A DNA stretch of 64,000 nt from contig JAGPYM010000040.1 in the NCBI GenBank assembly GCA_020736575.1, positions 62,001-126,000 on the forward strand. Reading direction: 5' to 3'. Made by a program: the position numbers and the translations under genes. The notes beneath the pieces are model-generated. The model searched no databases. It was not told where the DNA came from and was given only the letters and a program-made list of their open reading frames with translations. Below are positions 32,323 through 42,100 of the stretch, piece by piece; within the stretch, counting starts at the first letter, position 1, and the number at the start of each line of letters is the position of its first letter. This stretch comes from Thelonectria olida. Lineage: Eukaryota > Ascomycota > Sordariomycetes > Hypocreales > Nectriaceae.

Positions 32323-33561
32323 ATGGAGAACACCTCCACAGATCAGTTTAGCCGGGAGTCACCTTCTACAGAAGGCCTGGAAGCAATTCTCAAACAATTG
32401 CTTGAAGGACAGAAACGTCAAGAGAAGATACAAGAGCAGCAGGCTCTGCAAATCGGAGCACTACAGGCAGCAGTCAGGGAAACGGCCACAACACCGCTAT
32501 TGACCCCCCAGCCAACCACACCGACCCTCCCGCAGAGCGAGCTGCAAGTAGCAACAGAAGCCACCCTGTCTGCCGCAGTGGCGAACGTTGGGACTCAGCA
32601 GCGCCCACGTCGCCGTCTGAAGGATCCCAAACCCTTCAGTGGCAAGAAAACCGAGTGGAAATCTTTTAGATTGGAAGCAGAAAACGTCCTTGCAACGGAC
32701 GGAGAAGCCATTGGAGACGCAACAGATCAGTTGCGTGCTCTCTACGCCTGGCTGGAAGGGAAACCGAAGAACTCCTCCACCAGTTTTGTCAGCGCGAGTA
32801 TACAAAAAGGGGTCTGCGATCCTCTCGCCTTCCTGGATCGCCTCGAAGCAGTTTACGGCGAGCGCGACCGTAAACAGAAGGCCCTGAAAGCCCTCCGGGA
32901 AATACGTCAAGGTGATGACGAAACATTCGCCGCCTTCTACCCCAGGTTCGAGGCAGAACTAAACGACGCCGGATCAGAACTATGGACGGAAGACACCAAG
33001 ATAAACTACCTACAGGGAGCGTTGAACGAGTCCTTGAAGTCGAGGCTGGTACTGTTAGACGATACCGATGTGTACATCGACTTTGCACGACAGTGCGAGA
33101 AAATCAGCAGCAAGATGGAGCTTCTCGGCCAGTGGAAGGGTAAAAACAGGGACGAAGGCCGGAAGCGTCGCAGTGGTGCCAACACCCTAAAGCACGGCTC
33201 GGACCCCCATAGTCCGGTGGCCCGGGAAGACATGATGGAGTGGGAGCCGACGGAACCGCCTGTCACCGTGAGCGCCACAAGAATTGGGAACATCAATGGT
33301 TACCCATCAAAGAGGCCTGAGGACAGAGACTTGTTGGGCAAGCGAGCCAAATGGGTGACTGCGGACGAGATTCAGCACCGTCGGGAAGAGGGACGCTGCT
33401 TGAGGTGCGGCAGGAGCGGGTGCAGAATCGCGACTTGCCCACTTGCCGCCCCCATTCCTCCAAGGAACCGTTCCGAGCGGCAGCCTATCCAAGTCAATCG
33501 CGCCGCAATCGAGGATGCAACCAGTAATGAGTCGGAGAGCGAAGAGCAGGGAAAAGAATAG
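32323..33561 (+). CDS. Gypsy Gag with a four-Cys zinc knuckle
   Basis: 412 residues. An N-terminal coiled coil (LKQLLEGQKRQEKIQEQQAL) is followed by the capsid domain, recognisable from PKPFSGKKTEWKSFRLEAEN, DPLAFLDRLEAVYGE and DDETFAAFYPRFEAELNDAG. Near the C-terminus is CLRCGRSGCRIATC, spaced CX2CX4CX4C; the His of the usual CCHC knuckle is replaced by Cys. The protein packages the element RNA into cytoplasmic particles. The ORF is complete. Its last codons contain the slippery sequence that should allow ribosomes to enter pol. Confidence 0.95.
   Translation: MENTSTDQFSRESPSTEGLEAILKQLLEGQKRQEKIQEQQALQIGALQAAVRETATTPLLTPQPTTPTLPQSELQVATEATLSAAVANVGTQQRPRRRLKDPKPFSGKKTEWKSFRLEAENVLATDGEAIGDATDQLRALYAWLEGKPKNSSTSFVSASIQKGVCDPLAFLDRLEAVYGERDRKQKALKALREIRQGDDETFAAFYPRFEAELNDAGSELWTEDTKINYLQGALNESLKSRLVLLDDTDVYIDFARQCEKISSKMELLGQWKGKNRDEGRKRRSGANTLKHGSDPHSPVAREDMMEWEPTEPPVTVSATRIGNINGYPSKRPEDRDLLGKRAKWVTADEIQHRREEGRCLRCGRSGCRIATCPLAAPIPPRNRSERQPIQVNRAAIEDATSNESESEEQGKE
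33334..33336 (+). promoter_or_regulatory. Gypsy 3' LTR position marker is given elsewhere; here only the end of the capsid region
   Basis: The capsid-to-nucleocapsid transition of Gag falls in this area: the preceding segment is disordered and basic, and the knuckle follows at about 33400-33440. No regulatory site is claimed. Confidence 0.05.
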
Positions 33562-33588
33562 CTCCTGAGGGAAGTCGGGCTCAGGAGC
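33549..33588 (+). promoter_or_regulatory. Predicted -1 ribosomal frameshift signal at the gag/pol junction
   Basis: Slippery heptamer G-GGA-AAA (33549-33555) lies in the gag frame, three codons before the gag stop (33559-33561). After a 5-base spacer comes a perfect 9-bp stem, GCTCCTGAG (33561-33569) pairing with CTCAGGAGC (33580-33588), around a 10-base loop. A -1 shift enters a frame that is open into pol without a stop. Heptamer, spacer and hairpin fit the classical arrangement. The three G at the end of the loop could also pair with CCC at 33588-33590. Confidence 0.8.
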
Positions 33589-33632
33589 CCTTAACCGCCG
33601 AAGAAGAATGGAAACAGCACGGAGAAAGCAGA

Positions 33633-36600
33633 ATGGATGAGGGCCCCTTTTTGGTGGACGTTCGAATCAACGACACTTCTTTCGTGCAGGCCCTTGTCGA
33701 CTATGGATGCCTTTCACAAGGTATTATTAGCAAAAAGCTCTTCCACTCTCTGAAGTTACCGCGAATACCCATCAGGCCTCGCTGTTTAGACCAAGTAGCA
33801 GAGTCCCACAGCAAGCCCATCATCGACACCATCACCTACATGAGTATCGACGTCGACGGCCATCAGCAAGAGCGTATCTTCCTGTATGTTGTTCCGAATT
33901 CAAGCTACGATATGATACTAGGGAAGCCCTGGATGAAGGACAACGACGTCAAGCTGGACGCCAAGAAGGAATGTCTAGAATTTTGTCGCTCAGGAATACA
34001 GGTGTGGAATAAGGCCCAGCCCAGCAAACTTCCCATGAAACAGAAAGTTACGCAGGTAATGGCTTCAACATTCCTGGCCATGGTGAGGAAGAACAAGCGA
34101 GAAGCTCGACGCAAGGGTCTAAGCCCCCTGGGAATGGCCCGGATGGGGGTCTATTCAGTCTCCCTGGCAGACATCGACAAGGTTTTGCGGCCTAAACAGA
34201 AGGGGGATCCCAGCAAGCTGCTCCCGCAACAATACCGAGAAGCGTTGGAGTCCTTCAGCAGAGAGCTAGCCGACACACTGCCACCCCACAGGCCAGGAGT
34301 CGACCATACTATTGAGCTAGAGAAGGATGAGAACGGCAATCAGAAGCCTGTCCCTTGGGGACCACTCTACGGAATGAGCCGCGAAGAACTTCTAGTGTTG
34401 CGTAAAACCCTCACGGAGCTCCTAGAAAAGGGGTTCATTAGGGCGAGCAACTCCCCTGCGGCGGCTCCAGTTCTGTTTGTTCGTAAACCTGGAGGAGGAA
34501 TCCGTTTCTGCGTGGACTACCGGGGGCTAAACCACATCACTCGTAAAGATCGCTACCCACTACCGTTGATCGGGGAGACTATACGAAATATCGCCAAGTC
34601 AAAGTGGTTTACCAAGCTGGATGTCATCGCAGCGTTCCACAGAATTCGTATGGCCAAGGGAGAGGAATGGAAGACCGCCTTCCGGACACGGTACGGCCTG
34701 TTCGAATGGAAGGTGATGCCTTTTGGCCTTACGGGAGCGCCAGCAGCATTTCAGCGGTACCTCAACGATGTTCTCCGTGAATATCTCGACGACTTCGTAT
34801 CCGCGTACGTGGACGACATCTTGATCTACTCGAGTGGGTCTCTGAAGGACCACCGGGAGAAAGTTAAGAAAGTACTCCACAAAGTCCGAGAAGCCGGACT
34901 TCAGTTGGACATCGACAAGTGCGAGTTCGAAGCGCAGACTGTCAAGTATTTGGGATTTGTCATAACCGCAGGGAAGGGTATCGAAGTTGACCCAGCAAAG
35001 GTCGAATCCATCCGCAATTGGGAAACCCCAACCAATGTGAAGGGGGTCCGCGGGTTCTTAGGATTTGCCAATTTCTACAGAACGTTCATTGAAGCATTTT
35101 CCGACAAAGCAAGACCTCTCACTCGTCTTACGAGCAAGGGAACAGAGTTTTATTGGGATGATGACTGCGAAAAGGCTTTCCTTGTCCTGAAGAATGCCCT
35201 GATCACTGCGCCTATTCTCGTTCATTTCGACGAGAGTAGAGAAACGAGGGTTGACGCGGACTCCTCAGGATACGCCACAGGAGGCGTTTTATTACAGCTA
35301 GATGACCAGAACAGATGGCGACCTGTTGCCTTCTTCTCCCAGAAGCATTCCCCAGCCGAGATGAACTATAAGATTTTCGATAAGGAGCTGTTAGCAATCG
35401 TGCGATGCCTCAAAGCCTGGAGAGCGGAGCTGGTCATGACCAGGTTCAAGGTCATGACCGATCACAAAACCTTCGTTACTTCTACAAGGAACGGGAACTG
35501 TCTGAGCGGCAGATACGATGGGCAGAGTTCTTATCACAATTCAATTTCACCCTCGAGTGGAGGCCCGGAAAGGAATCGGAACTCCCCGACCAATTATCCA
35601 GAAGAGTACAGGACATGCCGAAGGAAGGAAGTAACGAGCGCCTAAAGTCACGTTTCCTAAAACTCTTTCAAGACAAGAACCTGCGGAATGTGAATGTCGC
35701 AGCCGGGCAGACTGAAGGAATGGGGGCCGTCGAAACGACAGCCGAGGAGGGCGATCTGCTGGACTTTGAGCAGGAAGTGCCCATATTTGAAGACACAGAA
35801 ATGCAGAAGGCGTGGACTACTGCGAGAAGGACGGACGACATCTACAAGGAAATTTCTCAAGCGGTGGCGGCAGGAAATAGAAGCCTGCCAACGAGTGCCG
35901 CCGGTACCCATGTTAGCATATCGGAGTGTCTACTTGACAAACGAGGGCTCTTGCACTTCAGAAACCGACTTTGGATTCCGAACAGCGAGTCTCTGCGGAC
36001 GGGCATCATCCAGGAAACGCACGATTCCCATTTAACGGGACATCCGGGGAGGGACTTGACATACGCCTTAGTTGCCAGACAGTTCTTCTGGCCTGGTATC
36101 ACAACCGAGGTACGACAGTTTCTGAACAATTGTGACACTTGCAAGAGGACCACCATTTGGAGGCAGTCGAAACAAGGCCTTCTCAAGCCTTTACCGATAC
36201 CCGAAAGAATTTGGTCAGAGATCCACATTGACTTCATCACGGAGCTCCCACCCACTGGACGGGATAACGCCACGAACCTCATGGGCATCACCGACCGGCT
36301 GACAAAAGGAGTCATCCTGGAAGCTATGGACGATATCTCAGCAGAAGCAGTGGCGCGAAGACTCTTCTCGTGTTATTTTCCTTACCATGGCATCCCGACA
36401 ACAGTCACCAGCGATCGAGGCCCGCAGTTTGTGGGCGATGTATGGACACACCTCTGCACGCTCATGAGAGTTAAACGGCGCTTATCAACGGCGTACCACC
36501 CCCAGACAGACGGAGGACAGGAGCGGATGAATCAGGAGATCGAAAAGATGCTGAGGGCTTGGGTAACCTACGCCCAAACCAATTGGGGAGATCTGCTCCC

Positions 36601-37333
36601 AATTGTCACGACGGCCCTAAACAATCGCAATGCGACCGCCACCGGAATGAGCCCGTTCTTCTTTACGCACGGCTACCATATGGATCCCATCCAGCTGAGG
36701 AGTGATCGCCCAGCAGCTAACAAACCTGGTCAGAAGATTGCCGAAGACTTTGTAGCGAGGATCCAGGAAGCATCCGACTGGGCCCAAGCTGCGATCGCAT
36801 GGGCACAGGATCGCCAGGAGCAGACAGCGAACAAGCACAAGAAAGCCGCTCCAAATTACAAAGTCGGCGATTGGGTATATTTGGACTTGAGAAACGTCAA
36901 AACGGCAAGACCTTCCAAGAAGCTAGATTGGCTGCATGCGAAATACAGAGTGGTTGAACAAAAGAGTTCGCACTCGTACAAGTTGGACGTTCCCGGAAAG
37001 ATACATCCCGTATTCCATGTCGACTTGCTGAGGCCAGCCGCTACTAATCCGTTGCCCTCACAGAAGATCGAAGACTTTCGAGTAGGGCCAACGCTAGTAG
37101 ACGGACACGAAGAATGGTTAGTGGAGAAGATTTTGGACGAGAAGGTCGTGGGACGAGGAAAGAAACGGTCGAGGAAGCTCTTAGTGAAGTGGCTCTCATA
37201 TGCAACACCGACCTGGGAACCTATGGACTATCTAAAGGACACAGAGGCCTTCGAGGAATGGGAGAGCAGTCCCAAGGAAGTTGTAAAGATCCGACGGCGT
37301 AAGCAACAGCGCTCAGAGGGAGGAAGGGGGTAA
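33633..37333 (+). pseudogene. Gypsy Pol (protease, RT, RNase H, integrase, chromodomain), one frameshift
   Basis: The first ATG is at 33633, but the frame is open back to the gag overlap. Numbered from that ATG: protease active-site region ALVDYGC (residue 23 Asp; the family normally has DSG, DTG or DNG); RT with FCVDYRGLN, KLDVIAAFHRI and catalytic YVDD near 391; RNase H starting DADSSGYATGG. One A is missing at about 35466-35469, shifting the frame. The downstream frame (open to 37333) encodes the rest of RNase H, the integrase HHCC finger (HDSHLTGHPG...CDTCKR), Asp in IDFITELPP, Asp in SDRGPQF, Glu in GGQERMNQEIE and a chromodomain (VEKILDEKVVG...LVKWLSYATPTWEPMDYL). The rest looks intact, so this is a nearly functional copy. 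A homopolymer sequencing error is possible. Confidence 0.92.
37318..37333 (+). promoter_or_regulatory. Polypurine tract and pol stop
   Basis: GAGGGAGGAAGGGGG immediately precedes the 3' LTR with only TAA between. This is the expected plus-strand primer site, and it overlaps the last pol codons and stop. Confidence 0.8.
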
Positions 37334-37532
37334 TGTAACGGGCTAGGCCCTGTCGGACTAGGCGCTGCCTAGTCCGCCCGCTGGTCCAAGCACTGTTGCT
37401 CGAGCGACCATTCAGTCTATTTTGTTGGAGGATGAGCAGTCCTTTCCTACTTTCGTTCTTTTAGCCTCATCTTGTATGTAAAACGCACGAGGACTATATA
37501 GCTGTAATTCACACTATTAGTAACCCTTCACA
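37334..37532 (+). repeat. 3' LTR of the Gypsy element
   Basis: 199 bp, identical by eye to the 5' LTR. Confidence 0.95.
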
Positions 37533-37753
37533 CATAGTGCGAATAGACTTTTTCTTAATAACTTAAAGAATAAAAGTATATAAAATTCTAGAAATTTATA
37601 TCTTATATATTCTCACTTAATAAATATAGGGCCTAGTTTTTAGTAATTTTTAGCTTAAATTTAGTTTTTAAGAAGTTTTTTAAAATTATACTTGAAGGTG
37701 AAAAATTCAAGTGTTGCGTACCCTTGTCTGTTGCACTTACTTATCATGTACGT
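37533..37753 (-). mobile_element. Terminal fragment of a fourth pogo-type element
   Basis: The right end carries the inverted-repeat start ACGTACATGATAAG (read leftward from 37753), next to TA at 37754-37755, exactly like E1 and E2. It continues with paired boxes AAGTAAGTGCAAC and AAGGGTACGCAAC. The rest is AT-rich. No left end or transposase is present; the Gypsy LTR borders it. Confidence 0.75.
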
Positions 37754-37797
37754 TAAGTCAAAACCAGGATTGTAAAACCATCATCTTTATTGCTTGT

Positions 37798-38488
37798 TGT
37801 GAAGGGTTACTAATAGTGTGAATTTGTCGGAAAGCTGGCGTGGCACTTGGATGACTTGATTGTGTGTATTATCTCTGTTCTCCCCGGAGGTCCCCTTCCT
37901 CAGCTATGTGGAATCAACTGGAAGCTGCTTGCGAAGCCTGTAACTGTCATCTTTTGATACAATATTTATCAGCCTTTCAAGCTATTTCCATGAGCTTCCT
38001 TTTGCCACTATTCAACAATAATAGTTAAAAAAGCAATAGTCTATAATAATAGTTAACCTTTACAGCTTCTTATTATTGCGGCCTGGCATTTAACTAGAAG
38101 TGTAGATCTTGTCTAGGCCTCTCCTATAGAAGTGAGCAAGCCAACCCAAGCATTTTAGCCAGTTGGTTGTCTTGTGTTGTAAGATCCCATCTGCCAGGAC
38201 CTTCTGCATCTTCTCCTATTAGCTCTGCATGTCTGCCCACTGTTCCTTGATATTGGCGACTAACTGCTGCTCAGATCGGCCCTTCTTCTTGTGAAGGGTT
38301 ACTAATAGTGTGAATTACAGCTATATAGTCCTCGTGCGTTTTACATACAAGATGAGGCTAAAAGAACGAAAGTAGGAAAGGACTGCTCATCCTCCAACAA
38401 AATAGACTGAATGGTCGCTCGAGCAACAGTGCTTGGACCAGCGGGCGGACTAGGCAGCGCCTAGTCCGACAGGGCCTAGCCCGTTACA
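37798..38488 (-). mobile_element. 691-bp chimeric LTR insertion
   Basis: Flanked by a 5-bp duplication CTTGT (37793-37797 and 38489-38493). Read on the minus strand it has one complete 199-bp LTR (38488-38290), identical by eye to the Gypsy LTRs. Then come 465 bp unrelated to the element body and the last 27 bases of an LTR (37824-37798). Comparison with the second copy of the flanking DNA at 43270-43310 shows that the whole 691 bp was inserted between CTTGT and TGCTGCC. The 465-bp insert has no PBS after the LTR; its start can be read as a short peptide (SEQQLVANIKEQWADMQS, stop). Confidence 0.75.
38290..38488 (-). repeat. Complete LTR of the Gypsy family, minus orientation
   Basis: 199 bp matching both LTRs of the element at 32076-37532 without visible difference. 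Confidence 0.95.
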
Positions 38489-38692
38489 CTTGTTGCTGCC
38501 AGTGCTAGGGCACTCGTCTAGCAACACTAATCTTTTAACTACTGAGAAATCCTTAATATCCATCAGTTGAGTTGCGAAAACAACTCCGCTCTCATATGAA
38601 GGTCCGGCCCACTTGAGCTCGCCTAATGCCCTGAAATTCCATGCACACTATTGTGTCTTTCATTAAGGAATGCTCAATAAACCAATCCATAC
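38489..38692. repeat. Mutated copy of the segment at 43300-43503
   Basis: Same orientation as the 43.3-kb copy, starting CTTGTTGCTGCCAGTGCTAG and ending near AATGCTCAATAAACC. The differences are mostly C/T or A/G transitions. On the minus strand the 43.3-kb copy has an open frame (EHSLMKDTMVCMEFQGVRRA and onward) in which this copy has several stops. Confidence 0.85.
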
Positions 38693-39183
38693 ACAAATCA
38701 TATCGTCCTTCAACAAATGCCATATTATGAACCATGATCCCATCAATTAATGTGCCCCTTCAAGGGTCTGTTCTCGTCTGTATCCATCTTATCAGGTCTT
38801 CTTCCACACCTCCATATCTCCATATCTCCGTATCTGAAATGTTGAGAGGAAAAAAAAAAAGGAAAAAAAAAAAAGATTTGTCTTCTACTGTGAGTCATAC
38901 AATCATAGAAGAAAGTCATAATCAGTTCTTCATAACACATTTCCCGTGATCAGGTAATTCGTGCTTTATGGCGGTGACCAGCCGTGAGAGAAGGTAAAAC
39001 CATCAGAGTAGTGATGCTGAATGAACAAAGATTGTCGTCCGAGGTGGTTGTCGAAATCTTGCCAACGCTAGCGCTTAAAACAAATAAAATCAAATAAAAA
39101 GGAAAAGATCAGCGGCCTTGGGCGCCGGATAAATAGCTTCTGTGACAACGACGTTCAAGCAGAGCTAATCAGGCAGACACTAC
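38693..39183. other. 3' flank of the Zn2Cys6 gene, no other gene seen
   Basis: Contains A-rich runs at 38850-38874 and a probable 3' untranslated region near 39060-39180. No coding signal. Confidence 0.35.
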
Positions 39184-41576
39184 TTAGTTGGCCCGGATGA
39201 CAAGCTTGGAAAGGAACTTGTTGGACAAGGAGTCAAAGTCGTAGCGGTCGAACTGAGTCTCCTTGCGGGTTCTGAGGTAAGCCTCTGCAATGATGTTAGC
39301 GCTGTTGAACGAAATATTTGTAGTTAAAACATACCGTGCAAGATGACGTGTTGTCGCACTTCAGTCATGGCCTCACAGACGGCCATGTTGTGGAGAAGGT
39401 GACCGTGCTTGCGGGTGTCCCACTCGGTAAACAAGGGGAGCTTCTGAGACATAGCGTGGAAGAGACCCACGATAACGCCAACGGGAGTCGTCTCCATGTC
39501 GGTGCAGAACTTGTTCACGGCGATAGGGTCGGGGACGCGGTAGTGGCAGTCGAACTGCATCTCCTCCCACACGGTCAGAAGGATGAAAGCCAGCATGAAG
39601 ATGGTGGGCCAGTTCTTCATCTTCTCACCGTTGTAGACAGCAGAGTATAGAGCAGAGAGCTCCTCCAGGATATCCTTCTGCAACTCGCGCCACATGTCGG
39701 CAAGGGCACACTTGATCTGGAAGTTGATCATGACGGGAGCGACGGTGCGGCCGTAGTACTTGGAGTCCTCGTCATCGATCTGACCATCCAAGTTGACCTC
39801 GTCGCCCTGGTTCTCAATCATGGTAATGTGCATGGTGAGGTTGTAGGCCAGGACGAGCTTGAGGGCCTTGCGGATGACGGGCATCTTCTCCTTGACGAGG
39901 TAGCGATGAGCAGTCTTGAGAATCTCAGTGATGAAGGGGGTGCCTTCAAAGTGGTCATCAATGAAGTCCTCGAAGGGACCGTCAATGTGCTTATCGAGGT
40001 ACTCGGAAAGAGCATCAGGACGAACACCCTCGGCACCAACGTCGAGCTTCTCAGTCTTGGTCTCAAAGTCGATAGGCCCCTGCTCGGTGAGGGAAGACTC
40101 AACCCAGTCGACGGAGAAGCAGCTGTTATCGGCGACATAAACCTCGCGGACCATGACGGGGAGAGCAAAGCCATAGCCGTGGGTGATCCACATGAGAGTC
40201 TCCTTCTGGGCGAAGCCCTTGATGTTATAGACGGAGACGCCACGGTCCATGTGTCTCTCGTAGTCGGCCTTCCAGTCATTCATGAAGTAGCCAATATCCT
40301 TAATGTCGATACGAGTGCATGGAACCTGCCACAGACGAGCGTGGGAAGGCTGGCATCCGGCACACGGCTCTCCCTTATCACACATCTTCTTAAGGAACCT
40401 GCATCGCAGGCAAGCTCGCAGCTTTCTTATCTCGCTGGCTTGCTTTCGCCGCTCAGGCAAAAGAGGTCCCTTTCTGAAGCCAACCTTCTTCTCAACAGTG
40501 CCGTCCTTCTTGCCATTGGAGATGCGTCGAACCATCTTGGTTTTCGCGATAGGTCTCTTTCGGGGACCGGAGTTTCGGCGGGTGGTGGTGCTAGTAGACG
40601 GCGGCGAAGTCGAGCCAGCACCGCTTCCGGGGCTGTGATGGGTCGACGAGGACGAGGGTTCCGACTTGATGGGGACGGAAGCGACGGCAGCGGTGGGGCT
40701 AACGGTGTCGTGGGTGAAGTGGTGCTCTCTAGAGAAGCAGTTGAAGTGGTTGCCGGCATTAACGTAGCCATCCGACTCCGGGGAGAAGGGCGAATAGGGG
40801 AAAGGGGGAATCTCCTCGAAACTGCCAAAGTTCATAGAGTTGGTGCCTTCTGACGAGTTGGAATTGGTCCTCAAATGCAGACTCTGGGAGGAGTTGAAGA
40901 TGGCAGCACCCTGGGCATGGGCCTGCCGGAACCGGTCAAAGTTGGGCCGGTTCCAATCGACCATGGCCCATCCCTCGCCGGAAGACGACGGCAAAGACAG
41001 AACCTCGAGGTAGGTTCCGGTGGGAGAGTTGCTGCTGACGCTATCAAGGCGGGGAAGACCGTCGATTTGCAACGTGCTCTGAAATTCCTGCCAGTTCTCC
41101 ATTCCGGTGCTGCCCCACTGAACCGCCTGGGTGGGATCGTCCATGGCGGGCATGGCGTTGAAGGTAGACTCGAGCAAGTTGGCCTGCAGAGCCGCCTGGG
41201 TAGTCGGAGGCAGATAGTCGAGAGGGTTGGGCTGGAAATTGGCCAGGAAGGCATTGAAGCTCACGAGGGCAGCTTCCTGAATGAACTGGGACATGTCAGG
41301 TACGGGAAGTTGAGCCTGCTGCGCCTGTTGCTGCTGAAGAGCCCAGTCGGTCAAAGGGTTGATAGGAGACTGGTAAGGCGATTGTTGAAGCGGCGAGTAG
41401 TAGCTGTGAGGTCTCGAGGACTGAGAAAGAGGCGAATTGGACTGGAAGTCTTCGGGGCTCGCAGAGCCGTGGCCTTGGGAACTTCCCGAAGCCATATCGA
41501 GCGGGACGTTCCACGCACGAGTGTTTTGAGGTATGATGTTTGAAGCAGCCTCAGGACTCGAGTGGGTAGTCGGCAT
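39184..41576 (-). CDS. Zn(II)2Cys6 transcription factor
   Basis: Minus strand, exon 1 41576-39335, intron 39334-39285 (GTATGT, CGCTAAC branch, CAG), exon 2 39284-39184; 2343 nt, 780 residues. The first ~330 residues are disordered and rich in Ser, Pro and Gln, with QQQQAQQAQ, typical of activation regions. A basic stretch (RKRPIAKTKMVRRISNGKK) precedes the zinc cluster CLRCRFLKKMCDKGEPCAGC (about residues 390-410). The sixth Cys follows after 11 residues (LWQVPC), a longer last loop than usual. The C-terminal ~370 residues are a conserved, mostly helical effector region (HGYGFALPVMVREVYV, DWVESS, FMLAFILLTVWEEMQ). I recognise the architecture as a fungal family of C6 regulators without an established name. 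It should bind DNA in the nucleus; targets are unknown. It appears intact. Confidence 0.9.
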
Positions 41577-42100
41577 CTGGTAGGTCTGGGAGCTGAAGCG
41601 GCAGCGTTGCGATCCCGGTGGTCGAATGTCAAATCGAGAAAGGCATCACCTCCGCCGTTGTCGAAGTCGAGTGTCAATCTGGGCGAGAGACAGAATGAGA
41701 GTGGTGAGAAAGGAAGCGGATGGTGCTCTTTCGTGCAGTCCCTGAAGAGGTGAGGCGAAGAGGTTTGGGAGCAGTCGAAGAAGGAGAAGAGTGCTGGAGG
41801 ACGCCGAACCATGGCCTGGCCGTGGTGCCGTGGGCGGTTTAGAGTCTAGACGCTCCGCCGCAGGAGGTGCAGCCAGTTATGAAGGGGACAAGATTTGATA
41901 GCAGTGGCAGGATGCATCATCACCCCGCACTTATTTGCTTATTTGCTTATTTGCTTGGTGAGAAACAAGCGGCTGGATCTGGATGGATTTGGGTTATGCA
42001 GGTTTGCTCATAAAGTGCACATCACCGGCCGCTCACGAGTGAACACCTCGTTAACTTAATGCAAGCCACGATTATAAGCGTGCGGGGTGATGGCCTGGGG
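41577..42100 (-). promoter_or_regulatory. Upstream region of the Zn2Cys6 gene with an 8-bp tandem repeat
   Basis: Includes the probable 5' untranslated region (41577-41820, open in several frames). Three exact tandem copies of TTATTTGC lie at 41931-41954. No TATA box was assigned. Confidence 0.4.

Larger units (their letters stand above)
32076..37532 (+). mobile_element. Young Ty3/Gypsy chromovirus with identical LTRs
   Basis: 5457 bp. The two 199-bp LTRs (32076-32274 and 37334-37532) start TGTAAC, end TTCACA and appear identical, so insertion is recent. Order: LTR, self-primer-type PBS, gag, -1 frameshift signal, protease, RT, RNase H, integrase, chromodomain, polypurine tract (about 37318-37330), LTR. 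Gene order and chromodomain place it among fungal chromoviruses (Tf1/sushi/MAGGY group). The flanking 5 bp differ (GTGGC and CATAG), so no target duplication remains. One base is missing in the RNase H region (about 35466-35469). Confidence 0.95.

Noticed and set aside
33334..33336. A regulatory site inside gag near the capsid end
   Set aside because: Entered in the feature list at very low confidence only as a position marker; no sequence signal supports any regulatory function there.
35405..35645. Overlap of two pol frames as a second programmed frameshift
   Set aside because: It lies in the middle of RNase H, lacks a slippery heptamer and stem, and is explained by one missing A in an A-run.
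39828..41543. Long plus-strand ORFs (341 and 222 codons) opposite the Zn2Cys6 gene
   Set aside because: They mirror the codon bias of the real minus-strand gene, have no domain, and the sense strand has a clear zinc cluster and a matching intron.
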